64,000 nt of DNA from CAIKMD01 sp035552195 (lineage in GTDB: Bacteria > Pseudomonadota > Alphaproteobacteria > ATCC43930 > CGMCC-115725): assembly GCA_035552195.1 (NCBI GenBank), contig DASZLU010000065.1:62001-126000 (forward strand). Reading direction: 5' to 3'. The position numbers and the translations under genes are program-made. The notes beneath the pieces were generated by a model. It had not been told where the DNA came from. It searched no databases and was given only the letters and a program-made list of their open reading frames with translations. This document shows, piece after piece, positions 1 through 8,616 of the stretch (positions are counted from its first letter, which is position 1; every line of letters starts with the position of its first letter).

Positions 1-189
1 CTCGGCTTGCGTTCCGGCGATGGTCGCGCCGGCGGCGGTGTAGGAGGCGTCGGGGAAGGCCGCGCCATCGCCGGCGCCGGCTTCGATCACCACTTCATGG
101 CCCATGCCAACCAGACGTTTGGCGGTATCGGGCGACGCCGCCACCCGGCGCTCGTGCGGGCGGCGCTCTTTCGGAATTGCAATACGCAT
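1..189 (-). CDS. pntA: NAD(P) transhydrogenase subunit alpha, N-terminal part (cut by window edge)
   Basis: Reads leftwards out of the window; only the first 63 codons are present. The protein starts MRIAIPKERRPHERRVAASP and continues with GHEVVIEAGAG and the FPDASYTAAGA segment. This is the start shared by PntA and alanine dehydrogenase, where the K-E and E-R-R-V-A residues lie near the NAD-binding domain I. The PntA form is favoured by the spelling of this segment, but the rest of the gene is needed to exclude alanine dehydrogenase. PntA and PntB couple hydride transfer between NADH and NADP to the proton gradient. The ATG at 189 is the first in frame. It is transcribed away from the sigma factor gene. 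Confidence 0.8.
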   Translation of the reverse strand, partial: MRIAIPKERRPHERRVAASPDTAKRLVGMGHEVVIEAGAGDGAAFPDASYTAAGATIAGTQAE

Positions 190-517
190 GTCGCGGAAAA
201 TCCCCTCGGGCGAGAACCGCGAAACAATGCCGGTTTGCTAAGAGTTTGTGAAGCGCGAATGCCGCCCCATGTGTGGACGCCGAGTCGGGCTCGCCCACCG
301 ACGGCCGCCCCTTAAGTTTCCCAGGCCGACGCCAGATGTTAAGATGGATTAACCGCTCTGGGAGCCGGGCTGGAAGCCCGACGCCGCGGGAATAGTAGGC
401 TTCGTCCCACGGTTACCCGAAGATGGCGCTTAGATTACAGGGAATAAATCTTATCACCCCTCGTTCTTACATTGTCAGGCCAGCAGCGAAGCCTCCGTTC
501 CCGCCCGGGACGGCATC
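190..517. other. Intergenic region between divergent pntA and the ECF sigma gene
   Basis: About 330 bases without a convincing gene. It should hold both divergent promoters. One small hairpin is visible (CGGGCT 366-371, loop gga, AGCCCG 375-380). An ECF-type promoter for the rightward genes lies at 441-465 and is listed separately. Nothing else was recognised. Confidence 0.5.
441..465 (+). promoter_or_regulatory. Putative ECF-type promoter of the sigma/anti-sigma pair
   Basis: GGAAT at 441-445 and CGTT at 462-465 are separated by exactly 16 bases. This is one base from GGAAC-N16-CGTT, the promoter type read by EcfG-like sigma factors in alphaproteobacteria. It lies 52 bases upstream of the sigma factor ATG, which suits autoregulation, a common arrangement for ECF genes. 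Seen by eye only. Confidence 0.45.
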
Positions 518-1060
518 ATGAGCGCGTCGATCAGCGACCAGCTTATTGCCGTTCTCCCGCGTCTTCGGCGCTTTGCCCGCGGTCTGACCGGCTCCGCTGC
601 CGAAGCCGACGATCTCGTCCAGGGCGCATGTGAACGGGCACTGACCCGAGCGCATCAGTTCCAGGAAGGGACTCGGTTCGACAGCTGGATGTTCCGGATC
701 GCACAGACGATGTGGATCGATCAGTTGCGATCGCGGAACACCCGGAAGGAGGTCGCGGAAGACGAAGCTTTGCATGTCGGCAGCGATGAACCTGGCCGAC
801 GCGTGGAAGCCCGTCTCGCACTGCAGGAGGTGCGGTCCGCGCTGGCGCAAATTCCTGCCGAGCAACGCATGGCGTTGTTGCTCGTGACGGTTGATGGCAT
901 GAGTTACAAACAGGCGGCGGAAGTCGCCGAAGTTCCGGTCGGCACGATTATGAGCCGGCTGGCACGGGCGCGGGTGGCGCTTCAAGCCAAGCTCGAGTCA
1001 TCGAAGCTTGAGCTCGGGGCCCATGCGCGAAGGAGTAAGAACGATGCAGAAGCCGAGTGA
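518..1060 (+). CDS. ECF-family RNA polymerase sigma factor
   Basis: A 180-residue protein with the two-domain layout of ECF sigma factors. Region 2 (about residues 10-75) holds EADDLVQGACERAL and the WMFRIAQTMWIDQLRSR stretch that contacts the -10 element and core polymerase. Region 4 (about 105-160) holds IPAEQRMALLLVTVDGMSYKQAA and the helix-turn-helix VPVGTIMSRLARAR that reads the -35 element. It overlaps the following anti-sigma gene by 17 bases, so the two are probably translated together and the product is held inactive by it. The regulon and signal are unknown. The region 2 and 4 wording resembles the EcfG-like and related proteobacterial groups, but the exact ECF group was not determined. 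Confidence 0.9.
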   Translation: MSASISDQLIAVLPRLRRFARGLTGSAAEADDLVQGACERALTRAHQFQEGTRFDSWMFRIAQTMWIDQLRSRNTRKEVAEDEALHVGSDEPGRRVEARLALQEVRSALAQIPAEQRMALLLVTVDGMSYKQAAEVAEVPVGTIMSRLARARVALQAKLESSKLELGAHARRSKNDAEAE

Positions 1061-1895
1061 CGAGACCCTGATTGCCTATCTCGATGGCGAGCTCGATGCG
1101 GAGACTCGTAGCGAGGTCGAATCGTGGCTCGAGGCCGACGCCGAGCTGCGCGATACCGTCGCCGCGCTCGCCGCGAGTGCCGAGGCTCTTCGCGCGGCGT
1201 TCGAGCCCGTTCTGCACGAGCCCGTTCCCGAGCGGCTGCTTGCGGCAGCGCGCGGCACGCCTGCCGTAAGCGCCGAGATCGTCGATTTCAAAGCCGCGCA
1301 AAAGGCACGCGTGCCGCGTCCGCTGTTGCAACGCCCTTGGGCACGTTTTGCGATGGCGGCCGGCGTCGGCGGCCTGCTGATCGGTGGCGGTGTCGGCTAT
1401 TTCGCGGGCACAGGCTACGATAACGGCGTGCGCACGGCAGCGACCAATGCCGCAGCATCCAACTGGCTCGATAACATCGCCGGCTACCACAAGATGCTGA
1501 TCAGCGCCGGCGGGAACGATCAGGCGCTGGTCGATGTGCCGCCGGATCCGAACGATCCGAACCGCAAGGTCGTTCAAAAGCTGCCATCGGATTTCAAGCT
1601 GCCGAATCTGAAGCCGTGGGGCCTCGACTTCCAGGGAGCGCGCTATCTCGTGGTCGGCGGCCAGCCGGCGACACAGCTCTTCTACACGACCGACAACAAA
1701 AAGCTTGGCCCGTTGACCGTCGTGATCGGCGCCACCAGCCAGCCTGATATCGCTCCGACGTTCGATCGGCGCGGCGATCTCAACATGCTCTATTGGCGCC
1801 ACCATGGCCACGCCTACGCCCTCGTGGGCACGGCCGATATCGGTTACCTGTGGAATATCTCGAACGATATCGAGTACCAGCTCGACGCGATCTGA
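1044..1895 (+). CDS. Membrane-anchored anti-sigma factor
   Basis: A 283-residue protein. The N-terminus (SDETLIAYLDGELDAETRSEVE) is the typical anti-sigma domain opening. One membrane helix follows at about residues 102-121 (alanine and glycine rich). A C-terminal domain of about 160 residues, presumably periplasmic, follows. No cysteine is visible anywhere in the protein, so the HxxxCxxC zinc-binding motif of ZAS anti-sigma factors is absent. The ATG at 1044 is chosen because AAGGAG lies 7 bases upstream; a longer in-frame start at 1008 lacks this. It overlaps the sigma gene end. It should bind the preceding sigma factor and release it on an envelope or periplasmic signal. Confidence 0.85.
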   Translation: MQKPSDETLIAYLDGELDAETRSEVESWLEADAELRDTVAALAASAEALRAAFEPVLHEPVPERLLAAARGTPAVSAEIVDFKAAQKARVPRPLLQRPWARFAMAAGVGGLLIGGGVGYFAGTGYDNGVRTAATNAAASNWLDNIAGYHKMLISAGGNDQALVDVPPDPNDPNRKVVQKLPSDFKLPNLKPWGLDFQGARYLVVGGQPATQLFYTTDNKKLGPLTVVIGATSQPDIAPTFDRRGDLNMLYWRHHGHAYALVGTADIGYLWNISNDIEYQLDAI

Positions 1896-1940
1896 ACGCC
1901 AAGCTCTGCTATCATCGACGTCCCTCGAAACGGGACGCCG

Positions 1941-2978
1941 ATGATGTCCAATCTGACCAACCAGCGTTTTCTCCTTGCCGAGCGGCCCGAAGGCCGCGCC
2001 GTTCGCGAATCCGATTTCAGATTCGAGTCGACGCCGCTGCCCGAACCGGGTGACGGCCAGCTCGTACTGCGCACGCTGTTCCTCTCGCTCGATCCCTATA
2101 TGCGCGGCCGCATGAGCGCGGCGCGCTCCTACGCACCGCCGGTGGAGATCGGCGGCGTGATGGCGGGCGAGGTCGTTGCCGAGGTTCTCGGGTCGCGCGC
2201 GCCGGGCTTCGCGCCGGGCGACATCGTCCTCGCCTATGCCGGCTGGCAGAGCCACGCCGTGCTGCCCGCCAAAGGCTGCGAGAAGATCGATCGCGCCAGG
2301 CTTGGCGCCCTGCCGCTCTCCTATCTTCTGGGCGTGCTCGGCATGCCTGGCGCCACCGCCTACTTCGCGCTCGACACGATCGGCAAGCCGAAAGCCGGCG
2401 AAACGGTCCTGATCTCGGCCGCGTCGGGCGCGGTGGGCCAGGTCGCGGGGCAGATTGCCAAGCTCAAAGGCTGCAAGGTGATTGCGACCGCCGGCGCCGC
2501 CGACAAGCTGCAATACGTGACGCGCGAGCTCGGCTTCGATATCGGCGTCGATTACAAGAGCAAGGACACCGCGGCGCTGTCGGCGGAGCTGGCGCAGCAT
2601 GCGCCAAACGGCATCGATGTGTTCTTCGATAATGTCGGCGGCGTGCTGCACGACGCGGTGATGCTCAACCTCGCCCTCAACGCGCGCACCATCATTTGCG
2701 GCGCGATCTCGGCCTATGACCGGCTTGGCCAGCCCGACACCGGCCCGCGCTCGAACCGCCAACTCCTCGTCAAACGCGCGCTGGTGCAAGGCTTCCTCGT
2801 CAGCGACCACCGCGCGCGCTGGAGCGAGTTCCGCGCCCAGATGGCCGAATGGCTCACCGCCGGCAAGATCAAATACCGCGAAGACATTGTCGACGGGATC
2901 GAAGCGACGCCACGCGCGTTCATCGGCCTCTTGAGCGGCGCCAATCGCGGCAAGCTGCTCGTTCGCGTCGCACGCTGA
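1941..2978 (+). CDS. NADP-dependent oxidoreductase, CurA/leukotriene B4 dehydrogenase-like MDR family
   Basis: A 345-residue zinc-independent medium-chain reductase. The N-terminal catalytic half contains SLDPYMRGRMS. The Rossmann half contains AASGAVGQVAGQIAKLKGCKVIATAG, where the glycines bind the dinucleotide, and later DVFFDNVGG. Proteins of this family reduce the C=C bond of alpha,beta-unsaturated ketones and aldehydes with NADPH in the cytosol. Length fits the family. ATGATG gives two possible starts (1941 or 1944). It lies 45 bases after the anti-sigma gene and only 5 bases before the OpgC-like gene, so it may be read together with the latter. Confidence 0.9.
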   Translation: MMSNLTNQRFLLAERPEGRAVRESDFRFESTPLPEPGDGQLVLRTLFLSLDPYMRGRMSAARSYAPPVEIGGVMAGEVVAEVLGSRAPGFAPGDIVLAYAGWQSHAVLPAKGCEKIDRARLGALPLSYLLGVLGMPGATAYFALDTIGKPKAGETVLISAASGAVGQVAGQIAKLKGCKVIATAGAADKLQYVTRELGFDIGVDYKSKDTAALSAELAQHAPNGIDVFFDNVGGVLHDAVMLNLALNARTIICGAISAYDRLGQPDTGPRSNRQLLVKRALVQGFLVSDHRARWSEFRAQMAEWLTAGKIKYREDIVDGIEATPRAFIGLLSGANRGKLLVRVAR

Positions 2979-2983
2979 AGGCG

Positions 2984-4150
2984 ATGGCCGAAGCGATACC
3001 GAAACCGACGCGCGATCTGCGGCTCGATTTCTTTCGCGGTCTGTCGCTGTTCTTCATCTTCATCGACCACATCCCCGAGAACGCGCTCGCCTATTTCACC
3101 TTGCGCTCGGTCGCGTTCAACGACGCCGCCGAGGTATTCATTTTCATTTCGGGCTACACCGCCGCGCTGGTCTATGGCCGCTCGCTGGCGATGAACGGGC
3201 CGTTGCTCGCGACGGCGCAAATCTATCGCCGCGTCTGGCAGCTCTACGTCGCGCATATCTTCCTTTTCATGATCTTCACCGCCGAGGTCAGCTACGCGAT
3301 CCTGGTCGTGCAGAACCCCATCTACACCGAAGAAATGGGTGTCGCGGATTTTTTGCAGGAGCCGCATCTCGCGATCATCCGCGCGCTGATGCTTGCCTTC
3401 CAGCCGATGTTCCTCGATATCCTGCCGCTGTACATCGTGCTGCTCGCGACCTTCCCGTTAGTACTGATCGTGATGGCGCGCTGGCGGATGATGCCGCTGC
3501 TCATCTCGGTCGGCATCTATATCCTGACCCTTCGCCAAGGCTGGGCATTCCACACGCGGCCCTCGCACGACGTGTGGTTCTTCAACCCGCTTGCCTGGCA
3601 ATGCCTCTTCGTGATCGGCGCGACGGCCGGTTACGCCCGCGTCACCGGCAAATGGCCCTTTCCCCGCGCGCCTTGGGTCAGTCAGGTCGCGATCGTCCTC
3701 GCCGCGGCGATCGCGATCATCAATTTCAGCTGGACGCTGCATTGGATCTGGGACCCGTTCCCGCCGCTTCTCGCCAAGCAGCTCTGGAGCTATTCGCTGG
3801 ATAAGACCAACCTCGCGCCGCTGCGACTGATCAGTTTCCTCATCCTCGCGGTCGCAACGGTGCACGTCGTGCGGCCCGAGGCGCGCTTCCTCCGGCACCG
3901 CTGGGCGTGGCCGGTGATCGTCTGCGGCCAGCAATCGCTGTACATTTTCTGCCTCGGCATCGTGCTCTCGGTGCTCGGACATTTTCTGCTCGCCGAATTC
4001 TCCGGCCGCTTCCTCATGCAAGTCAGCGTCAATATCGTCGGCATCGGCACGATGATCGCCGTCGCGCTGCTGCTCAACTGGTTCAAAAACGCCTCGCGCC
4101 GCCCGCCGCGGCCCGCGCCTGCCTCTGTTTCTGCGGTACCTTCGGAGTGA
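2984..4150 (+). CDS. opgC: OpgC-domain integral membrane acyltransferase
   Basis: A 388-residue protein with roughly ten hydrophobic segments. The start DLRLDFFRGLSLFFIFIDHIP is the OpgC/acyltransferase-3 opening; the aspartate and FRG-L and the D-H pair are typical. FNDAAEVFIFISGY follows, another family hallmark. OpgC proteins sit in the inner membrane and transfer succinyl groups to osmoregulated periplasmic glucans. The ATG at 2984 was chosen because upstream in-frame sequence overlaps the previous gene; the gap is 5 bases. Two SGNH genes follow almost without gap, which fits joint work on a glycan. The substrate is not shown by the sequence. Confidence 0.85.
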   Translation: MAEAIPKPTRDLRLDFFRGLSLFFIFIDHIPENALAYFTLRSVAFNDAAEVFIFISGYTAALVYGRSLAMNGPLLATAQIYRRVWQLYVAHIFLFMIFTAEVSYAILVVQNPIYTEEMGVADFLQEPHLAIIRALMLAFQPMFLDILPLYIVLLATFPLVLIVMARWRMMPLLISVGIYILTLRQGWAFHTRPSHDVWFFNPLAWQCLFVIGATAGYARVTGKWPFPRAPWVSQVAIVLAAAIAIINFSWTLHWIWDPFPPLLAKQLWSYSLDKTNLAPLRLISFLILAVATVHVVRPEARFLRHRWAWPVIVCGQQSLYIFCLGIVLSVLGHFLLAEFSGRFLMQVSVNIVGIGTMIAVALLLNWFKNASRRPPRPAPASVSAVPSE

Positions 4151-4155
4151 TCGCG

Positions 4156-4917
4156 ATGCGCCTTCTTGCCCTCCTCATCGGATTGCTGGGCGCGGCCCTC
4201 GCGCCCTCGCGCGTCTCGGCCGACGAGCCGCCCCAACCGCAACCCCCGGCGCAACTCGGCACCGGCAAATGCGCGGCGCCGGCCGAACTCCTCCGGGACG
4301 ATCCGCAACTCCCCAAAATAAGCGCGCAGCTGCGCCAACATGAGCCGGTGGTGATCGTGGTCGTCGGCGGCGCCTCGACCGCCGGCACCTCGCCGGACAG
4401 CTCCTACCCTTACTTCCTGCAAGCGGCCTTGCGTCGGCGCCATCCCGGCGAGACCATCACCGTTATCAATAAGGGCGTTGCCGGCCAGACAACCGATCAA
4501 ATGGCCGTGCGTTTCCCTAAAGACGTGTATCCGGACAATCCGAGCCTCGTGATCTGGGAGACGGGGACGGTTGATGCGGTGCGGAGCGAGGACGTCGACG
4601 GCATGGCCGAGGCCCTCACCAACGGTCTCACCGACATCCAAAGCCACGGCGCCGAGGCGATGCTGGTGGATATGCAATACAATCCCAGCACCGTTTCGGT
4701 TATAAACTTCGAGCCTTACCTGGACGCCCTCCACCAGACGGCGGACCAGCAGAATGTGTATCTGTTCAAGCGCTATGACTTGATGAAGTATTGGATCGAC
4801 GCCGGCGAGTTCGACTTCATCAACGTGCCGAGAGAAAAAAGATTGCCGCTGGCGAGGGAGTTCTACGCGTGTCTAGGGGAAAGGTTGGCGGACGCAATCG
4901 ACTACGCCGCACGGTGA
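4156..4917 (+). CDS. SGNH/GDSL-like protein with degenerate active site
   Basis: A 253-residue exported protein. Residues 1-22 form a signal peptide ending near VSA-DEPP. The SGNH fold is visible: strand VVIVVVGGAS with Ser74 in the GDS position, VINKGVAG with Gly110, and LVIWETGTVD. Here the block III asparagine of GTND is replaced by Val139, and no DxxH motif is found near the C-terminus. The serine remains but the oxyanion Asn and catalytic His/Asp are missing. The next gene is an intact paralogue starting one base after this stop. It could bind rather than hydrolyse a substrate, or partner the paralogue. Start at 4156 lies 5 bases after the OpgC gene. Confidence 0.75.
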   Translation: MRLLALLIGLLGAALAPSRVSADEPPQPQPPAQLGTGKCAAPAELLRDDPQLPKISAQLRQHEPVVIVVVGGASTAGTSPDSSYPYFLQAALRRRHPGETITVINKGVAGQTTDQMAVRFPKDVYPDNPSLVIWETGTVDAVRSEDVDGMAEALTNGLTDIQSHGAEAMLVDMQYNPSTVSVINFEPYLDALHQTADQQNVYLFKRYDLMKYWIDAGEFDFINVPREKRLPLAREFYACLGERLADAIDYAAR

Positions 4918-4918
4918 G

Positions 4919-5740
4919 ATGATCCCAACACAATTCGCTTTCTTCGGCCGACGCTGGCGTCGCGGCCCCGTGGCAGGGTTGTCGCTGTTCGGCTTGGCCG
5001 CGGTTGTGATCGGCTTCCTTGCGCCGGCGCCGCATGCCAATGCCGGCCGCGACCTGTGCGCCGCACCGATGACGGTCACCGCGCTCGCCGACCCGCTGCC
5101 GCATACGGCGCTGCGTCTCGCCGCCGGCAAGAGCCTCACGGTCGTCGCGCTCGGCTCGTCCTCGACCTATGGCACCGGCGCCAGCAAGCCCGAATACTCC
5201 TATCCCAGCCGGCTCGCCGCGCTGCTGCACGCGCGCTATCCGAATACCGAGATCCGCGTCATCAATCGCGGCGTCGGCGGCGAGCTGATCGGCGACACGA
5301 CGCGACGCATCGCCACCGAGGTGATCGGCGACAAGCCCGATCTTGTCGTCTGGCAGGTCGGCACCAACGACGTGCTCGCCGATGCCGCTCCGCAGTCGGT
5401 CATGGCGAGCGTCCGCACCGGCATCATGCAGCTCCACCAAGCCGGCGCCGACGTCATCCTGATGGATTTGCAATACGCGCCGGCGGTACTGACCCATCAC
5501 TACCGCGCCATGGAACGCGCGCTGCTGGTGACAGCCAAAGCGACCAGCGTCGCCGTCTTCCAGCGTTTCGCGCTGATGCGCGATTGGGCCGAGCGCGGCA
5601 ACATGAAAATGTCGGCGATGGTTTCCGCCGACCATCTGCACATGACCGACAGGAGCTATGACTGCCTGGCGCGGGAGCTGAGCGGCAGCATCCAGCGCGA
5701 CACGCAGATCGCGACCGACGCTCTCGCCGCGAAAGGGTGA
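4919..5740 (+). CDS. SGNH/GDSL hydrolase, exported, intact catalytic residues
   Basis: A 273-residue protein with an N-terminal export signal (FFGRRWRRG, a hydrophobic run at about 20-37, then APHANA). The twin arginines make Tat export possible but not shown. All four SGNH blocks are present: LGSSST with Ser81, VINRGVGG with Gly120, QVGTND with Asn150, and DHLH with Asp238 and His241. This family includes esterases, lipases and carbohydrate O-acetyl esterases or acyltransferases. It follows the degenerate paralogue by one base and OpgC by two genes, so an action on acyl groups of a periplasmic glycan is a reasonable inference. The true substrate is unknown. Confidence 0.85.
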   Translation: MIPTQFAFFGRRWRRGPVAGLSLFGLAAVVIGFLAPAPHANAGRDLCAAPMTVTALADPLPHTALRLAAGKSLTVVALGSSSTYGTGASKPEYSYPSRLAALLHARYPNTEIRVINRGVGGELIGDTTRRIATEVIGDKPDLVVWQVGTNDVLADAAPQSVMASVRTGIMQLHQAGADVILMDLQYAPAVLTHHYRAMERALLVTAKATSVAVFQRFALMRDWAERGNMKMSAMVSADHLHMTDRSYDCLARELSGSIQRDTQIATDALAAKG

Positions 5741-5771
5741 TTTCCGCCCGCGTCCGCGTTATAGAGGGCTG

Positions 5772-6746
5772 ATGGCGGTTCTGGTCACTGGCGCGGCCGG
5801 TTTCATCGGCATGCATGTCAGCGCGGCCCTTCTGGCGCGCGGCGAGCAAGTCATCGGCATCGACAACCTCAACGATTATTACACTGTTGCGTTGAAGGAA
5901 GCGCGGCTCGCGACGCTCAACGGCCAGCGCCGCTTCCAATTCGAGCGGCTCGACCTCGCCGAGACCGAGGCGCTGCTGCGCTTCACCAAAACCCATCCCG
6001 AGATCGACCGCATCGTTCATCTCGCGGCACAGCCCGGCGTGCGCTACTCGGTCGATCATCCCCGCGCCTATATCACCGCCAATCTCGTCGCCCAGTTGGA
6101 AGTGCTCGAGGCATGCCGGCATCTGCCGAAGCTCAAGCACCTCGTCTTCGCCAGCTCGTCCTCGGTCTATGGCGGCAACACCAAGCTGCCCTTCGCCATC
6201 GAGGACCCCGTCGACCAGCCGCAATCGCTCTACGCCGCGACCAAAAAATCCGACGAGCTGATGAACTATTGCTACGCGCATCTTTACGGGATACCGAGTA
6301 CCGGACTGCGCTTCTTTACCGTATACGGGCCCTGGGGCCGGCCTGATATGGCCCCGTGGCTCTTCACCTCGGCAATCATCGCCGGCAAGCCGATCAAGCT
6401 TTTCAATCACGGCAAGATGCGGCGCGACTTCACCTATATCGACGATATCGTCGCCGGCGTCATCGCCTGTCTCGACAACCCGCCGGACGGCATCAAGCCG
6501 CCCTATCGCATCTACAACATCGGCAACAACAAGAGCGAAGAGCTCGAGCGCTTCGTCGCGATCATCGAGGATGCAGTCGGCAAGAAGGCGATCGTCGAGC
6601 GCGTGCCGATGCCGCCGGGCGATATCGAGGCGACCTATGCCGATATCGCCGCGACGACGCGCGATTTCGGCTTCGTGCCGAAAACCGGGCTGGTCGAAGG
6701 ATTACCGCGCTTCGTTCAGTGGTACCGCGCCTACCACAAGACCTAA
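5772..6746 (+). CDS. NAD-dependent epimerase, UDP-glucuronate 4-epimerase type
   Basis: A 324-residue extended short-chain dehydrogenase. The Rossmann start VLVTGAAGFIGMHV binds NAD, IDNLNDYY follows, and the catalytic pair is in YAATKK. FFTVYGPWGRPDMAPW is the segment typical of UDP-glucuronate 4-epimerases (LspL/CapI group). The reaction interconverts UDP-glucuronate and UDP-galacturonate in the cytosol, feeding polysaccharide or lipopolysaccharide synthesis. It lies 31 bases after the SGNH gene on the same strand, so it may belong to that glycan group. Its stop overlaps the stop of the convergent acyl-CoA ligase by 4 bases. Confidence 0.85.
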   Translation: MAVLVTGAAGFIGMHVSAALLARGEQVIGIDNLNDYYTVALKEARLATLNGQRRFQFERLDLAETEALLRFTKTHPEIDRIVHLAAQPGVRYSVDHPRAYITANLVAQLEVLEACRHLPKLKHLVFASSSSVYGGNTKLPFAIEDPVDQPQSLYAATKKSDELMNYCYAHLYGIPSTGLRFFTVYGPWGRPDMAPWLFTSAIIAGKPIKLFNHGKMRRDFTYIDDIVAGVIACLDNPPDGIKPPYRIYNIGNNKSEELERFVAIIEDAVGKKAIVERVPMPPGDIEATYADIAATTRDFGFVPKTGLVEGLPRFVQWYRAYHKT

Positions 6747-8509
6747 TTCGCCTTTTCGTACAGCGCTTCGAGCGCTGAGCCGTAGGCCTTGCGGATTTCG
6801 TGCCGGCGAATTTTCAGCGTCGGCGTCATCTGCCCATTGGCCGTGGTGAAGGTTTCCGGCGCGACAATAAAGCGCCGCACCCGCTCTATATTGGCGAGGC
6901 CCTGATTGACCCGGCTCACGACCGCGCCGATCGTCTTCTGCAGCGCGGCGTCGCCCTTCGCGCGCGCGAGCACCTCCTCCGCCGGCACGATCACCGCGAC
7001 GAGGTAAGGCTTGCGGTCGCCATAGACCATGGCCTGCGCGATCTCAGGCTCGAGCGTCAGCGCGCCTTCGACCCGCGCCGGCGCGATCATGTCGCCGCCG
7101 GAATTCTTGATGAAATCCTTCTTGCGATCGGTGATGCGGATGTAGCCGTCACGGTCGAGCTCGCCGACATCGCCGGTGTGCAGCCAGCCGCCTTCCAGCG
7201 CCTTGGCGGTCGCTTCTGGCTCGTTCCAATAGCCTTTCATCACCAGTCCGCCGCGGATCAGAATCTCGCCGTCCTCGGCGATCTTCACCTCGACCCCATC
7301 GAGCGGCGGGCCGACGGTCTCGACCTTGATCCTCCTCGGCACGTTGGCGCTCACCACCGGCGAGGATTCGGTTTGGCCGTAGCCCTGCAGCAGCGTCACC
7401 CCGAGCGCGATGAAGAACGAGCTGATTTTGGGATTAAGCGGCGCACCGCCCGACACCATCGCCTTGAGACGGCCGCCGAAGCGGGCACGCATCTTGTCGC
7501 GCACCAGTTTGTCGAGCAGCGGATCGATCAGGCGATCCATCAACGTCAGGCTATGCGGATCATTGAGGCGCTTCTCACCGATCGCGACCGTGCGATAGAA
7601 CAGCTTCGCTTTCCAGCCGCCATCACGATCGACCATCCGTACCATGCGCTGGTGCAGCGTCTCATAAAGGCGTGGCACGGCCGTCATGATCGTCGGCCTC
7701 GCTTCGATCATATTCGCCGCCAGCGTATCCGCGCCCTCGGCAAAATAGATCGAGGCACCGAGATAGATCGGAAACATCAAGCCGCATGTATGCTCATAAG
7801 CATGCGACAGGGGCAGGAAGTTGAGAAAAACTTCGTCCACGAGACCGAACTGCTCGAGCAACCCGAACGCACCATGGCAGTTCGCGAAGATATTCGCGTG
7901 GCTCGTCATCACGCCTTTGGGCAAGCCGCCGGTGCCGGAGGTGTAGATCAGGCAAGCGAGGTCGTCGGGCTTGATCTCCGCGACCCAGGCATCGACATCG
8001 CCGCCGGCGTCGCGGCCGCGCGACACTGCCTCGTCGACGGACAGCACGTCGGTATTCGATGCCTGGCCTTTGGTCAGCGGCTCAATCATCACGACGTGCT
8101 CGACATGATCGACCTGATCGGCGGCGGGGATGACGCGCCGCGCCAGTGCCTCGGTCGAGACGATCGCCGCGCGCGCGCCGCTATTGGCGAGGAGATAGCG
8201 GTGATCCTCGATCTGATGCGTGATATAGGCCGGCACCGTAATACCGCCGGCGCTGATGATCGCGAGATCGGCGATCATCCATTCGGGACGATTTTCCGAA
8301 ACCAGCGCGACCCGGTCGCCGCGCCGCAAGCCGAGCGCGCGCAACCCACGCGCGAGCCCCTCGACCTGCGCCGCCGCCTCGCGCCAGGTGATGGGCCGGT
8401 AAGCGCCGTCGCGCTTCGCCCAGAGATAGGGCTTGTCGCCGTAGCGCCGCGCCTGATCGAAAAACATGGCGGCAAGATTGGGCCAGCTTCTCTCGATGCC
8501 GTCAGCCAC
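6743..8509 (-). CDS. Long-chain fatty acid-CoA ligase (AMP-forming)
   Basis: A 588-residue member of the ANL adenylating superfamily. The ATP-binding loop is IYTSGTGGLPKG, the A5-type motif is GYGQTESSP, and the late motifs WLHTGDVGELDRDGYIRITDRKKD and the following KN-S-G-G are intact. It activates a fatty acid through an acyl-adenylate and forms acyl-CoA at the membrane or in the cytosol. The start is a GTG at 8509 preceded by GGGAGAG. It is transcribed divergently from the peptidase gene, with 107 bases between. Length suits the FAA1-like long-chain group; chain specificity cannot be read from sequence. Confidence 0.9.
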   Translation of the reverse strand: MADGIERSWPNLAAMFFDQARRYGDKPYLWAKRDGAYRPITWREAAAQVEGLARGLRALGLRRGDRVALVSENRPEWMIADLAIISAGGITVPAYITHQIEDHRYLLANSGARAAIVSTEALARRVIPAADQVDHVEHVVMIEPLTKGQASNTDVLSVDEAVSRGRDAGGDVDAWVAEIKPDDLACLIYTSGTGGLPKGVMTSHANIFANCHGAFGLLEQFGLVDEVFLNFLPLSHAYEHTCGLMFPIYLGASIYFAEGADTLAANMIEARPTIMTAVPRLYETLHQRMVRMVDRDGGWKAKLFYRTVAIGEKRLNDPHSLTLMDRLIDPLLDKLVRDKMRARFGGRLKAMVSGGAPLNPKISSFFIALGVTLLQGYGQTESSPVVSANVPRRIKVETVGPPLDGVEVKIAEDGEILIRGGLVMKGYWNEPEATAKALEGGWLHTGDVGELDRDGYIRITDRKKDFIKNSGGDMIAPARVEGALTLEPEIAQAMVYGDRKPYLVAVIVPAEEVLARAKGDAALQKTIGAVVSRVNQGLANIERVRRFIVAPETFTTANGQMTPTLKIRRHEIRKAYGSALEALYEKAN

Positions 8510-8555
8510 GCGTTACTCTCTCCCGGATGTCACGGCCGAATACAGGCCCCTGGTC

Positions 8556-8584
8556 TTGGCGTCAATTTGGCGGAGGTCTATATG
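8556..8584 (+). promoter_or_regulatory. Putative sigma-70 promoter of the M3 peptidase gene
   Basis: TTGGCG at 8556-8561 and TATATG at 8579-8584 are separated by 17 bases and lie 32 bases before the ATG at 8617. A strong ribosome site (GAGGAGAGG) follows in between. Judged by eye against the housekeeping consensus. Confidence 0.4.
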
Positions 8585-8616
8585 CTGCAGGTTAGGAAGA
8601 GGAGAGGTACACGCCG

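Noticed and set aside
366..380. Hairpin CGGGCT-gga-AGCCCG as a terminator
   Set aside because: It lies upstream of both divergent genes, has only 6 base pairs and no T run.
948..2810. Open frame of 620 codons on the minus strand
   Set aside because: It is antisense to the anti-sigma and CurA-like genes, both of which have clear families; no domain is seen in it.
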